DNA from: a bacterium
GTDB lineage: Bacteria; Chloroflexota; Anaerolineae; Caldilineales; Caldilineaceae
Reading direction: 5' to 3'
Length of the DNA: 64,000 bases
Assembly: GCA_016124945.1 (NCBI GenBank)
Contig: WGMT01000067.1
Location: 1 to 64,000 of the forward strand
The notes beneath the pieces were generated by a model. It ran no database searches. It was not told where the DNA came from and saw nothing but the letters and a program-made list of their open reading frames with translations. This document shows, piece by piece, positions 1 to 9,571 of this stretch. Both the position numbers and the translations under genes were made by a program. Within the stretch, counting starts at the first letter, position 1. Each line of letters begins with the position of its first letter.

Positions 1-1
1 C

Positions 2-1930
2 TTCACGACGCAGACCGGCAATGTCAACGACCCGGCCAACTCGGACGCCAACCCGACAACGGGTGAAACAGCACCGGTCACCTTGACGCCCGGCCAGAAG
101 AACCCGAACATCGACGCCGGTCTCATCGTGGTGCCGCCGCCACCGGTCCTCTTCGACTGGGGTGACCTGCCAGACGCCAGCGGTGTGACCAACCCCAACG
201 GGCCTGAGTACAACACCGACAGCAACGGCATCACCGGCCCCAGCCACCGCATTATCGAAACGTTGTTCATGGGTGCCACCGTTGACGCAGAAACCAACGG
301 CCAGCCCAGCGCCGACGCCACCGGTGACGATGTCAACGGCACACCTGACGATGAAGACGGTGTGACACTGCCCGTCTTCCTGGCCGGCAATCCGGCCACA
401 GTGGCAGTGACGGTCACCAACAACACCGGCGTTGCCGCCACGCTCTACGGCTTCATCGACTTCAACGGCGACGGCGACTTTGACGATACCGGCGAGGTCG
501 TGACGGCCACTGTTGCCAACGGCACCAACGGCGTTGTCAACCTGACCTTCAACGTGCCGCTGGATGCGGATTCGGTACAGGAACTTGGCGCTCGCTTCCG
601 CCTCAGCACCGACGCCGGTCTCGGCCCCGACGGCCCCGCCGGCGACGGTGAAGTGGAAGATTACCTGATCCGCATCAACGTCTTCGACCTGGCGCTGCGC
701 AAGCAACTGGCCGCCGGTCAGCCTGCCAGTGTAGAACCCGGCGACGATGTCACCTTCACCCTAACTGTCTTCAACCAGGGGACGGTGGACGCCTTCAACA
801 TTGAAGTCGTCGACTACCTAAGTGCAGATTTACAACTCAGCCCCGTCGACACCAACAATTGGACGGCAGACGGCAGCAACGTGGTGAAACAGATTGCTTC
901 TCTGGCTGCCGGCCAGCAGGCGACGCTCAACATCGTGCTGCGCGTCTCGGCAGACTTCCGCGGTGATGAGTTGATCAACTGGGCCGAAATCTCGAAGGGC
1001 GACGACGACACGAATCCCAACAACACGCCGCCTGTCGACATCGACAGCACGCCAGACAAGACGAACCAGAACACGCCCGGTGAACAGACCGGCACCTTCG
1101 TCGACGACGAGGTGGGCCAGAACGGCAAGACCGGCGGCGACGAAGACGACCATGATCCGGCGATCATCACCGTCGATCAGCTTCCCGCCATCCTGGTGAC
1201 GAAGACGTTGGAGACGCCCAACCCGGTGAGCGTAGGCGCGGAGATTACCTTCTCCATTCGCATCACTAACACCGGCCCGACCACCATCGTCACCTTGCCG
1301 CTGAGCGACACCTACGAAGCGGAGTTCATCACCTTCGTGCGTGGCATCCCGCCCCACGATCGTGCCACAACCGGCGAAGTAGAATGGTTCGATCTGACAA
1401 CAGTCTTCGGTGACCTGGCCCCCGGCGCATCGGTGGAAGTGAAGGTTGTCTTCACCGCCGACAAGCCCACGCCGACGACGATCAACGTCGCCACTGTGGT
1501 CAACGCGTTAGACGAAGACGACAAACCGTCGGGTAGCGGTAGCTCTACCGGCGTCATCATCCAGGATCCGACGGTGGTGGAATTGCTCAGCTTTACCGCC
1601 ATTGGTGTGAACGAATCCATGATTCAGGTTTCGTGGGTCACCGGGCTGGAGATCGACACCTGGGGCTTCCACATCTGGCGCAGCGAAACGGGCAACCGCG
1701 CCGACGCCGTCAAGGTAACGACGCAACTGGTCCCCGCGCAGGGGAGCGCCAACAGTGGCGGCAGCTACAGCGTCCTCGATAGCGGCGTACGTCCTGGTGT
1801 CACCTACACCTACTGGCTGGCCGAAACCCAGACCGATGGCATCATCCTCGAGTATGGGCCGGTGACAGGCCGAACGGGTGAGCAGCCGTTCAACAACCAG
1901 CGAATCTTCTTGCCGGTGGTGGGGAGATAG
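2..1930 (+). CDS. Secreted multidomain surface protein (SdrD-B / GEVED / DUF11 repeats), 5' end outside window
   Basis: The frame is open from base 2, so the gene starts upstream and only the last ~640 residues are present. Visible in order: the end of an SdrD-B/Cna-B-like domain (motif PGQKNPNIDAGL), a GEVED-type domain (begins near GDLPDAS, ends GDGEVEDYLI), two DUF11-like beta-sandwich repeats (starting near FDLALRKQL and ILVTKTLETPNPVSVG), and a fibronectin-III-like C-terminal domain with WGFHIWRSE. The protein ends in IFLPVVGR, a short hydrophobic tail of the kind seen on many Chloroflexota extracellular proteins (family knowledge). It probably acts as a cell-surface structural or adhesion protein; no catalytic residues are seen. 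A strong terminator follows at 1966, so it is the last gene of its transcript. Domain class confident, exact role unknown. Confidence 0.85.
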   Translation, partial: FTTQTGNVNDPANSDANPTTGETAPVTLTPGQKNPNIDAGLIVVPPPPVLFDWGDLPDASGVTNPNGPEYNTDSNGITGPSHRIIETLFMGATVDAETNGQPSADATGDDVNGTPDDEDGVTLPVFLAGNPATVAVTVTNNTGVAATLYGFIDFNGDGDFDDTGEVVTATVANGTNGVVNLTFNVPLDADSVQELGARFRLSTDAGLGPDGPAGDGEVEDYLIRINVFDLALRKQLAAGQPASVEPGDDVTFTLTVFNQGTVDAFNIEVVDYLSADLQLSPVDTNNWTADGSNVVKQIASLAAGQQATLNIVLRVSADFRGDELINWAEISKGDDDTNPNNTPPVDIDSTPDKTNQNTPGEQTGTFVDDEVGQNGKTGGDEDDHDPAIITVDQLPAILVTKTLETPNPVSVGAEITFSIRITNTGPTTIVTLPLSDTYEAEFITFVRGIPPHDRATTGEVEWFDLTTVFGDLAPGASVEVKVVFTADKPTPTTINVATVVNALDEDDKPSGSGSSTGVIIQDPTVVELLSFTAIGVNESMIQVSWVTGLEIDTWGFHIWRSETGNRADAVKVTTQLVPAQGSANSGGSYSVLDSGVRPGVTYTYWLAETQTDGIILEYGPVTGRTGEQPFNNQRIFLPVVGR

Positions 1931-1965
1931 ACGAGATTGAGCGATTAGGGGAATGAGCGATTAGG

Positions 1966-2002
1966 GGAATGGGGACCGGTGACGGTCCCCATTCCTTTTT
2001 TT
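1966..2002 (+). terminator. Rho-independent terminator after the surface-protein gene
   Basis: A perfect 13-bp stem, GGAATGGGGACCG (1966-1978) with CGGTCCCCATTCC (1983-1995), has a GTGA loop and is followed immediately by seven T. It lies 36 nt after the stop codon at 1930. The upstream arm belongs to a short direct duplication of the motif GAGCGATTAGGGGAAT. Confidence 0.9.
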
Positions 2003-2079
2003 GTGGGTGATTTTCAGGCGCAGTTGATGGGCGCGTTTTTGAACAGGTTGGGATACGTCGCGGAGTTGACGCGCTGATA

Positions 2080-2321
2080 GGCCCTCACCCCCAGCCCCTC
2101 TCCCAAGCGGTAGGGACGGTGAGCGCGTCTGACTCTCTTGTTTGTAACGCAAGTTTCGCCGACTGACACACTCGGTGGGAGAGGGGAGCCAGAGTCGTGT
2201 TGACGCGCTGGCTCCCCTCTCCCACCCACGTTCGACAGAGACGACACAAACGCAGTCTTGTCTGATACTTCGTCACCGCAACGTAGTCAGCGCTGTGGGA
2301 GAGGGGCTGGGGGTGAGGGCC
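2080..2321. repeat. Palindromic intergenic element, family A copy 1 (MITE/REP-like)
   Basis: The element has perfect 26-bp terminal inverted repeats (2080-2105 and 2296-2321, starting GGCCCTCACCCCCAGCCC) and a second nested perfect 19-bp pair (2174-2192 and 2208-2226). No open frame of its own is convincing. A second copy with the same architecture and shared internal words lies at 56660-56916, so this is a dispersed family rather than a local hairpin. It fills most of the 396-bp gap between the surface-protein gene and the convergent VWA gene; nothing else is seen in that gap except the terminator. Confidence 0.85.
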
Positions 2322-2326
2322 TCCAC

Positions 2327-5206
2327 TCACGCATCCCCCGCTCCCTTCCCACCGCGCGCCCGCCGCTTGGCCTCACGCAACCGCGCCAGCGAGTCCGTAG
2401 ACGTACGCTCGTCCGGCTTCTCCTCTTGCACGGACGCCGCTGGTTTTTCGTCCACCACCAGCTTTGAGGAGACGTCCGCCGCCCGCCGCGATTGACGGCT
2501 ACGCGCCCGCTCACGGGCGTCGAAGAGTGTGCCTAAGACGGGAGCAGATGCGTCTGCCGTGGGGCGCTGGGCGCGGGAGAGGCCCAGGCGGGAGGCAAGT
2601 CGCCCAACGAGACCAGGTTCCAGCATCACCCGGCGCAGCGCAATGTCCAGCGGGAAGAGGAGAACGACAAAAAGCAGCAGCCAGTCCCAGATCTCCTGGA
2701 CGGCACCGGCGAAGGGCAGGTTGTCGGCGAAGGCTGCGGCAGGGTCGGTGAGTTCGCCGCCGCCGGTCACAGCCGCCAGCCGTCCCAACAGCGCCCGATC
2801 CGTCCCCCCCACCCGGTATTCAGGCGAGTACGGTGCGACCAATCCCAACGTCTGCTGACCGAGAATGTCGCCGTCTTCCGCCACGGAAAGCCGCACAAGA
2901 TAAGCCCCCGGCAGCGCCGCGTCTATGTCGACGGCGTATTGGCCCGCGCCGGTCTGGCGCAGCGTCGTCTCCGTCACCGAGAGGTCGGGGCCGATGATGG
3001 TGGCTTCGACGTCGAGGAAGTTGCGGGGCAGGCCCAGATCGTCTTCGGCGGCGACAGTGAGGACGGCGTTGCCGCCGGCATAGTCGGCGCGTGCGGCGAT
3101 GCCTTCCACCTGCGGCAGGGGCAACGTCCAGTCCACCAACTGTGCCACAAAGGGGGCGAAACCGTCCCACGTCACCCATTCGGTGGCCCAACGGCCTTTG
3201 AGATCCGAGGTCCAGACGGCGGCGCGGCCCAGGCCGTAGTTCCACGTCGCCAACAGGGGATCACCCTGCGGCGTGGTGAGCACCACCTGCGCCGTTTCCT
3301 TGGGCGTGGTGCCGTTATAGCCCCACAAAAGCGGCAGTTCGGCCAGTACCACCCCCCGCAGCACAGGACTCGAAAGCGAAAGAAAGGGGTAGAACGGCTC
3401 CTCCACGATGTAGCGGCCCACGGCCTGCACCGTCTCTTTGAGGAAGAAATCGGGCACGCGCATAATGTCGGTGGCCGGGTAGTAGCGTCCGCCGCCCTGT
3501 TCGGCCAGCCCCATCAAGTAGAGCGCCGAACCGCCGCCTGCCGCCACAACGCTAAGGGTGATGCCTTCACCGCGCATCTGTACAGCCAGTGTGGCCAGTT
3601 CGCCCTCTTGCAGCCAGCCGTCGGTAAGCAGGATGATGTGCTTGAGGCGGGCGTCCACCTGTTGCAGGGCGCGGTAGGCGCTTTCGACACCGACTTTGAT
3701 GTTGGTGTCGCCCTCAGCTTCGATGCCGCCGATAGCGTTTTCGATCTGGGCGAAGCCGTCTACACGGTTGATGTCGATGGCCCAGTGGGCGCGGCTGTCG
3801 AAGGCCACGACGCCCAAATAATCTTGCGGCCCCAACGCCGACGCCGCCTGCATGACGGCCTCTTTGGCGATGTCGACTTTGGGCTGCCCCGAAGGACGAC
3901 GTTCATAGGTCTGCTCCAAATTTGGGTCTTCGCAATGACAGGCCCCCATGCTGCCCGATTTGTCGACGACGAGGGCGAGGGCAAGGTTAGGGGATTGTTC
4001 GCGGCTGCGCACGTCCATGTCCACGGGCAGGGTTTCTTCCAGCGGGGTGCGCAGGTAACCGCCTGCGCCGAAGGCATTTTCGCCGCCGGTCATGAGCAAC
4101 CCCTTACCCAGATCGCGCACGTAGGCCTGTAACATGTCCATGCTGCCGGCGGGTAACGCCGTGGCGGAGACATTGGCCAGAATCACGCCGTCGTAGGCGG
4201 CCAGTTCGGAGAGCGTGGTGGGCAGGTCGGCGGGGGCGACGGTGGAGACGTTCATCGACGCCGCACTAAGCGCCTGGGCCAGGTTGGCCCCGTCCTCGGC
4301 GGTGGAGACGAGCAGGAGGCGCGGTTCGCCGTGGACAACAGTGAAGGCGCCCGCTTCGTTGTTCTGCAACCAGGTGTCGTTGTCGGGGACGACCTGGGCG
4401 CGGAAACGTACGAAACCGCCCTGGGCGTCGTCGAAGGGGACACGAAAGCGGTTGATCCCCGGCTGCAAGCGCACGCTCTGGCTGTGGATCAGCGATCCGT
4501 CTGCGAAGATGCGCAATGTTGCGTCGGTGGCCGCCGTGCTGTTCACCGTCAGCGAGAGATCGAAGTTCTGTCCTTGGCGCACGTCGGCGGGGACGTCGAG
4601 GCGTTCCATCAGCACTTCCACGTCGCCTTCGGGGCCGCTGAGCGGGATGTACGAAAGTTCAATGCCCTGAATGGCGGCGAGTTCGGCCTGTTCCACGGCG
4701 CGGCCCACGTTTTCGCGCCCGTCAGAAAGGAGCACAATGCGCCGCGCCCCGGCGTCGGGGAAGAGGGCCGTGGCCAGTTGCAAGGCGTCGCCGATGTTGG
4801 TGCGGCTGCTCACCGGCACCGAAGAGAGGTCCGCGAAGAGTGGATCAGGCGAAGCCAGCCGCTCCACCAGCGCGTCCCCGCCAAAGACGACGATGGCGGC
4901 CTCGCTGTCCTCAGGCATGTCGTCCACGGCGGCGCGGATCAGCGCTTCGCCGCGCGCCCGTTCCGCCGCGGGGACGCTGTCGGAGACGTCGAGCACAAAG
5001 ACGGTGGTGAGCGTGTCCGAAGGCAGGCGCAGTTGCACACCGGCCAGCGCCCCGATCAGCGCCGTCATGAGCAGCGAGCGTAACGTCAACCCGATCCAGA
5101 AGCGCGTGCGGGTCGGTCGTCGATCCCCCAGCAGCGCCAGCCCGATCATCGCAGGGACGAGGAGGAGAAGCCAGAGGGTGGTTGGGTAGATGAAGGTTAG
5201 GGACAT
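2327..5206 (-). CDS. Membrane protein with two von Willebrand factor A domains
   Basis: This 959-residue protein begins with two hydrophobic segments (about residues 8-28 and 38-58). A first VWA domain has a MIDAS-like DVSDS (73-77), and a second has DKSGS (415-419). Between them lies a region resembling the class-I glutamine-amidotransferase-like fold of this family (around 290-400). A final transmembrane helix near residue 840 is followed by a charged, Arg-rich cytoplasmic tail. VWA domains of this kind bind metal and protein partners, and family members sit next to MoxR ATPases and DUF58 proteins in Bat-like envelope systems. It is the last gene of the minus-strand module and is separated from the preceding gene by an inverted-repeat element. 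The start at 5206 puts a hydrophobic helix at the N-terminus. Function beyond partner binding is not evident. Confidence 0.85.
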   Translation of the reverse strand: MSLTFIYPTTLWLLLLVPAMIGLALLGDRRPTRTRFWIGLTLRSLLMTALIGALAGVQLRLPSDTLTTVFVLDVSDSVPAAERARGEALIRAAVDDMPEDSEAAIVVFGGDALVERLASPDPLFADLSSVPVSSRTNIGDALQLATALFPDAGARRIVLLSDGRENVGRAVEQAELAAIQGIELSYIPLSGPEGDVEVLMERLDVPADVRQGQNFDLSLTVNSTAATDATLRIFADGSLIHSQSVRLQPGINRFRVPFDDAQGGFVRFRAQVVPDNDTWLQNNEAGAFTVVHGEPRLLLVSTAEDGANLAQALSAASMNVSTVAPADLPTTLSELAAYDGVILANVSATALPAGSMDMLQAYVRDLGKGLLMTGGENAFGAGGYLRTPLEETLPVDMDVRSREQSPNLALALVVDKSGSMGACHCEDPNLEQTYERRPSGQPKVDIAKEAVMQAASALGPQDYLGVVAFDSRAHWAIDINRVDGFAQIENAIGGIEAEGDTNIKVGVESAYRALQQVDARLKHIILLTDGWLQEGELATLAVQMRGEGITLSVVAAGGGSALYLMGLAEQGGGRYYPATDIMRVPDFFLKETVQAVGRYIVEEPFYPFLSLSSPVLRGVVLAELPLLWGYNGTTPKETAQVVLTTPQGDPLLATWNYGLGRAAVWTSDLKGRWATEWVTWDGFAPFVAQLVDWTLPLPQVEGIAARADYAGGNAVLTVAAEDDLGLPRNFLDVEATIIGPDLSVTETTLRQTGAGQYAVDIDAALPGAYLVRLSVAEDGDILGQQTLGLVAPYSPEYRVGGTDRALLGRLAAVTGGGELTDPAAAFADNLPFAGAVQEIWDWLLLFVVLLFPLDIALRRVMLEPGLVGRLASRLGLSRAQRPTADASAPVLGTLFDARERARSRQSRRAADVSSKLVVDEKPAASVQEEKPDERTSTDSLARLREAKRRARGGKGAGDA

Positions 5207-5223
5207 GGTTGCTTTCTATTAAT

Positions 5224-5362
5224 TTAGTGCGTAGTGCGTAGTCCGTCGAGGACCTTGTCGCTTGATTGGCGACCTGTCGCCCGAGACGAAAAATACATTG
5301 TCGGCGCTGCATCACACCAATTGTGCTCAAATTCACTCAACGGACTACGCACTACGCACTAA
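5224..5362. repeat. Inverted-repeat element between the two VWA genes
   Basis: Perfect 23-bp arms at 5224-5246 (TTAGTGCGTAGTGCGTAG...) and 5340-5362 enclose about 93 nt. The right arm supplies the last two codons and the stop codon of the upstream VWA gene, so the element has either inserted at or replaced the gene end. It may also act as a bidirectional hairpin terminator or mRNA stabiliser; it lacks a T-run. Confidence 0.8.
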
Positions 5363-7277
5363 CCTCTCCACGATTCAATCGATTTTGAACCAATTTTCTC
5401 ACCCTCCCCACCGCCCCCCGCTGATACGCGATCCACTCCGCCACGAGGACGATCAACGCCACGAACGCCGGCAATCGCCACCATTCACGGCGGGCGGCCT
5501 GGAGCAGGGGCGAGATCGGGCCGTTGTCACCAGCGGGGGTGGTGAGCGATTGGGGCGCGATGTTCGATTCTTGCGTCGCCGCCAAATTGACAGCGAAACG
5601 GGCCTGGGTGACGCCGTCCCAGGTGATCTGGTAGAGGCCGAGAGCGGCGGTGTCGGCGAATTGGACGCGTCCTTGTTCGGGCAACACACGCACGGACGCA
5701 CCGTCCGGGCGCACAATGTTGACGGCGTCCACCGTGAGCGGCGGCGCGAAGGTGAGCGGTTCGCCAGGATCCAACGCCAATGGCGTCTGCGCCGAGGAGG
5801 CCGCCAGCCAGCTCATGAGGTTACTGAGCAGGATGGGGAAGGCCACCTGCAAGGGCAAATCCGAGCGACGCAGATCGAAGGCGAGCACGGCGATACGTCG
5901 GTCGTCCAGCTCACCGGCGAAGAGCAGCGGCGACGTGGGATTGGCTACGTCCACCACGAGCGGACGTGCCCAGGCGGGCGTCACAAGCGATGCGGCGCGC
6001 AAGATGCTGACTTCTCCCAGGTTGACATTGTCCAACAGTGGATCGCTGCGATCAACGGCCAGGGGTTCAGGTTGGTCCAGTTCGCCGGTGACGCTGAAAA
6101 ACTCGCTGCTGCGCACGGGGCCAACGAAAAGCAGGTTGCCCGTAGGCAGCGTCATCGTGACGGGCAGGCTGCCGTCGATGACGGTGAGGGTTGCGGCCGT
6201 AGGGCGGTAGTCTGCCGGGCGGACGGTGGTGAGCGCCAGCCCCGGTTGCAGCGCCAGCGCGGTCTCGAGGAAGCGGTTGCCCGGCGTCACCAGCGTCACG
6301 TCTACGGCGGCAGCGCTGGGGGCGACGGCCCAGGCGCGGTCGTCGATGGCCAGCAGATCGTCGCCGGAAAGCGAGGCGACGACGGCGGACAGCGTGGGCG
6401 GCAGATCTTCGACCACAACCACACGTTCGCCCAACGGCGGCAGGTCGAGATCAAACGCCGCCAGGGCGTCCCCCGCGGTGGGGCTTTCGCTTTGCATTTG
6501 GGAAAGGACCAACCTGCGCTGTACAGGATCTGTGCTGAAATTGGTCACCTGCACGAAAGCGATCAAGGACGCGCCATCTGGCGCGCGTTGTAGGGTCACC
6601 GCGCTGACAGACTGATTCAACGCGCGCGTCCCCAGGGTGACGAAGCGAATGGGGGCGTCCACCCGATCCAGTAGCAGATCGGCGTTGTCGATGCCGGCGA
6701 AGTCGGAGTAGACGACGATCTCCGCGCCAGGCTGGCGTGCGGCCACAGCGGAAGCCAGTTCGAGGGCGGCGTCGAGGCGGCTGCCGCCTGTGCCGGGCTG
6801 GAGCGCGTTGACAGCGTCGTGCAGTTGGCGGCGGTCACGGCTCGATGCCACGGCGATGCGCACATCCTCGCCCGCCGTGATGAGTGTGGCCGTGGCGGCG
6901 GCGGGCAGGCCGTCGATGAGCATACGCAGTCGGGCCTTGGCGTCGTCGAGGCGCGTGGGCGAACCGTCGGCCGCGGCCATGCCGGCGGAGGTGTCGACGA
7001 CGAGCACAGCCGTCTGCCCGCCGATGCCTTCGGTCCACGTGAAGGGGCGGGTGAGGGCAAGGACGAGCAACGCGGTGGCGATTAACTGCAAAATCAGGAG
7101 CAGGTTGCGGCGTAGGCGCTGCCACGGCGCGTTGGCTTCCACGTCACGCACCATACGCTGCCAGAGGTAGACGCTGGAAATGGTCTGCCGTTGGCGACGC
7201 ACTTTGAGCAGGTACATGGCCACGATCACGGGCAAGATCAGGGCCAGGGCGAAGGCGGCGGGTGCAAGAAAATTCAT
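5352..7277 (-). CDS. BatA-like membrane VWA protein
   Basis: The 641-residue protein starts MNFLAPAAFALAL, the typical BatA-type N-terminal membrane anchor, with a second helix near residues 58-78 and a third near the C-terminus (around 605-625). The VWA domain carries DTSAG (95-99) at the MIDAS position, where the last Ser of the usual DxSxS is Gly, so metal binding may be altered. An upstream in-frame ATG at 7397 exists, but 7277 is chosen: it gives the family N-terminus and overlaps the DUF58 stop codon as ATGA, implying translational coupling. Probably envelope located, working with the neighbouring DUF58 and MoxR proteins (inference from conserved context). Confidence 0.88.
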   Translation of the reverse strand: MNFLAPAAFALALILPVIVAMYLLKVRRQRQTISSVYLWQRMVRDVEANAPWQRLRRNLLLILQLIATALLVLALTRPFTWTEGIGGQTAVLVVDTSAGMAAADGSPTRLDDAKARLRMLIDGLPAAATATLITAGEDVRIAVASSRDRRQLHDAVNALQPGTGGSRLDAALELASAVAARQPGAEIVVYSDFAGIDNADLLLDRVDAPIRFVTLGTRALNQSVSAVTLQRAPDGASLIAFVQVTNFSTDPVQRRLVLSQMQSESPTAGDALAAFDLDLPPLGERVVVVEDLPPTLSAVVASLSGDDLLAIDDRAWAVAPSAAAVDVTLVTPGNRFLETALALQPGLALTTVRPADYRPTAATLTVIDGSLPVTMTLPTGNLLFVGPVRSSEFFSVTGELDQPEPLAVDRSDPLLDNVNLGEVSILRAASLVTPAWARPLVVDVANPTSPLLFAGELDDRRIAVLAFDLRRSDLPLQVAFPILLSNLMSWLAASSAQTPLALDPGEPLTFAPPLTVDAVNIVRPDGASVRVLPEQGRVQFADTAALGLYQITWDGVTQARFAVNLAATQESNIAPQSLTTPAGDNGPISPLLQAARREWWRLPAFVALIVLVAEWIAYQRGAVGRVRKLVQNRLNRGEVSA

Positions 7278-8173
7278 GCCAACACCCCCCGGCGGCGCAG
7301 CAGCGAAAAGAGCAATTCGTCGAAGGGCAACGAGGTGATCACCGGCACGTATTGGATGGCGCGGGCGGTGCAGAATTCGCGGATCTCGGTCTGCCACGCC
7401 TTCACGCTGTCGCGGTAGCGCTGCAGCAGACCGAAGTCCGCCGTGATCTCAATGGCGGCGTCGGTTTCGCTGTCGATGAGGTTGAGATCGCCGCTGAGTT
7501 GGGGATCGACTTCCGCCGGGGCCAGGATGTGCAGCACGGTGACGTCGAAACCACGCCCGGCCAGGGCACGCAGACCGGCGGCCCAGCCATCGTCCATGAG
7601 ATCGGAGATGAGCAGCAGCGGTCCTGGCTGGCGTGCCGCCGCGGCATAGGACGTGAGCGCGGTGGCGAGGTTGGCTTCGCCTTGGGGCTGCACGTCTTGC
7701 AGGAAGCGGAAGAGTGGCAGCGCCTGCGGTCGTCCGCGGCGCGGGGTGAGTTGTCCGCGCGCGCCCAGGGTGGAGACGGTGAGTCTGTCCAATCCGGCGA
7801 GGGCGATGTATCCTAGTGCGCCGGCGGCGCGGATGGCGTAGGCGAACTTGTTGGGTTCGCCCCAGTCCATCGAGCGGCTGGCGTCCACGAGCAGGTGGAC
7901 GAGGAGATCTTCCTCTTCCACGAAAAGTTTGATGAAGAAGCGCTCCAGGCGGGCGTAGGCGTTCCAGTCGATGCGGCGGAAGTCGTCGCCCTCGGTGTAG
8001 GGACGGTAGTCGGCGAACTCGACGGATTGTCCCCGTTTGGGGCTGCGCCGTTCGCCCTGGATCTGCCCCGCCATCGCCCGCCGCGACAAAATCGCCAGCC
8101 GATCCAGCTTGCGCAGGTAGGTCTCGTCGAAGAGACGGGGTGGTAGGGCGGGTTGTGCGGGTTGTTGGGTCAT
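7274..8173 (-). CDS. DUF58 domain protein
   Basis: This 299-residue protein carries the DUF58 signature around residues 65-105 (VEFADYRPYTEGDDFRRIDW), followed by a VWA-like stretch with DASRSM. It has no transmembrane segment, unlike the DUF58 protein encoded at 57975. Members of this family are almost always encoded beside MoxR AAA ATPases and are thought to act with them in assembling or activating metal-dependent or secreted complexes; no enzymatic activity is established. It is translationally coupled to the next gene (ATGA overlap, 7274-7277) and lies about 200 bp downstream of the moxR-type gene, with a family B repeat element in between. Confidence 0.88.
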   Translation of the reverse strand: MTQQPAQPALPPRLFDETYLRKLDRLAILSRRAMAGQIQGERRSPKRGQSVEFADYRPYTEGDDFRRIDWNAYARLERFFIKLFVEEEDLLVHLLVDASRSMDWGEPNKFAYAIRAAGALGYIALAGLDRLTVSTLGARGQLTPRRGRPQALPLFRFLQDVQPQGEANLATALTSYAAAARQPGPLLLISDLMDDGWAAGLRALAGRGFDVTVLHILAPAEVDPQLSGDLNLIDSETDAAIEITADFGLLQRYRDSVKAWQTEIREFCTARAIQYVPVITSLPFDELLFSLLRRRGVLA

Positions 8174-8192
8174 GAATTGGTTCTCGGAGAAG

Positions 8193-8378
8193 ACTCCCCT
8201 CTAACTCCCCCCGCAACGGGGGGAGGACTGTTGGTGGGTCGGCGATGTTGGGCGCGTTGTGGGTATATCCAATGTCCCTTCACTCACTCTTCACGTCATC
8301 GGCTCCCTCCCTGCCACCACATACTCCACAAAATCACATCCTCTACCATCGCGGGGAAGGCTGGGGAGGGGTTCCGCT
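8193..8378. repeat. Dispersed intergenic element, family B copy 1
   Basis: Read on the minus strand this stretch matches 51030-51250 in several blocks in the same order: GCGGAACCCCTCCCCAGCC, a near-identical CCGCGATGG-type word, GAGTGAGTGA, GGGAGGGAGCCG, and a final GGGGGGAGTTAGAGGGG. The element fills the whole gap between the MoxR-type and DUF58 genes and includes the MoxR-type stop codon, so the last codons of that gene may derive from it. No coding capacity is seen. Confidence 0.7.
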
Positions 8379-9360
8379 ACACCCGCTCCGTCATCCCCTC
8401 CAAAATCCCCCCAATCACACTGTCAGCGCTGACACCCTCGGCCTGCGCCTCGAAGTTGAGGATCAAACGATGGCGCAGCGCAGGACGGGCCGCGTCGCGT
8501 AGATCGTCGAAGGCAGCGTTGTAGCGACCATCCAAGAGCGCGCCGATCTTGGCGGCGAGGATCATAGCCTGCATGCCGCGCGGGCTGGCCCCAAAGCGGA
8601 CATAGCGACGCACCTCCTCTGGCGCTTCGGGGGAATCGGGGTGAGTGGCCTTGAGCAGGCGGGCGGCGAAGGTGACGACGTGTTCGGCGATGGGCACGCC
8701 ACGCGCCAACGATTGCATCGCCAGCAGCGTGGGTCCGTCCACAACGGCGCGGGCGGTGGGTTGGTCCGCACCGGTGGTGCGCAGTGCGATTTCCACGAGT
8801 TCGTCCACCGTGGGGAAGGTGACGTCGATCTTAAAGAAGAAGCGATCCAACTGGGCTTCGGGCAGCGGGTAGGTTCCTTCCATCTCCAGCGGGTTCTGCG
8901 TAGCGAGGACAAAAAAGGGCTGCGGCAGGGGGCGCGTGGCCTTGGCCACGGTGACGCTGCGCTCCTGCATCGCTTCGAGCATGGCCGACTGCGTCTTGGG
9001 CGTGGCGCGGTTGATCTCATCTGCCAGGACGAGATTGGCGAAGATCGGTCCTTGCTCAAACTGAAAGCGCCGCCCGTGTTCGTCGTCTACGATCAGGTTG
9101 GTGCCCACAATGTCCGACGGCATGAGATCAGGCGTGAACTGGATGCGCGAGAAGGCGCAGTCCACCGCCTGGGACAGCGTGCGCACCAGGACCGTCTTGC
9201 CCAGGCCGGGCACACCTTCAAGCAGGGCATTGCCCCCAGCGAGCAGCGTGATCAACGTCTGGCGCACCAGGGCGCGCTGCCCCACGATCACCTGGCCCAC
9301 CTGCTCCTCAATGGCGGCGGCGTGGCGGCGGAAGTCGTCGGCGGAAATTGGGTGGGACAT
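8377..9360 (-). CDS. MoxR-family AAA+ ATPase
   Basis: The 327-residue protein has Walker A GVPGLGKT (49-56), a Walker B with LVLADEIN (around 107-114), and the sensor region ATQNPLEMEGTYPLPEAQ diagnostic of MoxR ATPases. MoxR proteins act as chaperone-like motors for assembly of VWA-containing complexes. The open frame extends further upstream to 9543, but that part is low-complexity sequence read from a repeat; the ATG at 9360 gives the family N-terminus (MSHPISADDF). It opens the MoxR-DUF58-VWA-VWA part of the minus-strand cluster. A second MoxR-type gene is found at 57001. Confidence 0.92.
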   Translation of the reverse strand: MSHPISADDFRRHAAAIEEQVGQVIVGQRALVRQTLITLLAGGNALLEGVPGLGKTVLVRTLSQAVDCAFSRIQFTPDLMPSDIVGTNLIVDDEHGRRFQFEQGPIFANLVLADEINRATPKTQSAMLEAMQERSVTVAKATRPLPQPFFVLATQNPLEMEGTYPLPEAQLDRFFFKIDVTFPTVDELVEIALRTTGADQPTARAVVDGPTLLAMQSLARGVPIAEHVVTFAARLLKATHPDSPEAPEEVRRYVRFGASPRGMQAMILAAKIGALLDGRYNAAFDDLRDAARPALRHRLILNFEAQAEGVSADSVIGGILEGMTERV

Positions 9361-9373
9361 GGGAGATCCTCGG

Positions 9374-9571
9374 AAAAAGAATGAATGATGAATGGCGATT
9401 GGGCAGAGATGAACAGAAATGAATGAAAAATGAAGAACAATGAATGGGTTGAGAGGGTGAACCCGCGAGTGGTCTCTTTCTGAGCCGTTCAAGTGCCCTT
9501 TTCGAGAACGGCCTCCAATGCACAGCCGACGCACTCTACCCATTCATCATTCTTCATTCATTTCTTTTTAC
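9374..9571. repeat. Imperfect inverted repeat of ATGAATG-type words
   Basis: The words AAAAAGAATGAATGATGAAT (from 9374) and the complement of CCATTCATCATTCTTCATTC (from 9541) form an imperfect hairpin enclosing the short gap between the coiled-coil gene and the MoxR-type gene. The right arm overlaps the stop of the coiled-coil gene. No gene is seen in the gap. Confidence 0.55.

Noticed and set aside
2939..4132. 397-codon plus-strand frame, and a similar 443-codon frame at 5262-6593
   Set aside because: Both are antisense to genuine VWA genes with clear motifs; the translations are His/Arg/Gly-rich shadows typical of GC-rich DNA.
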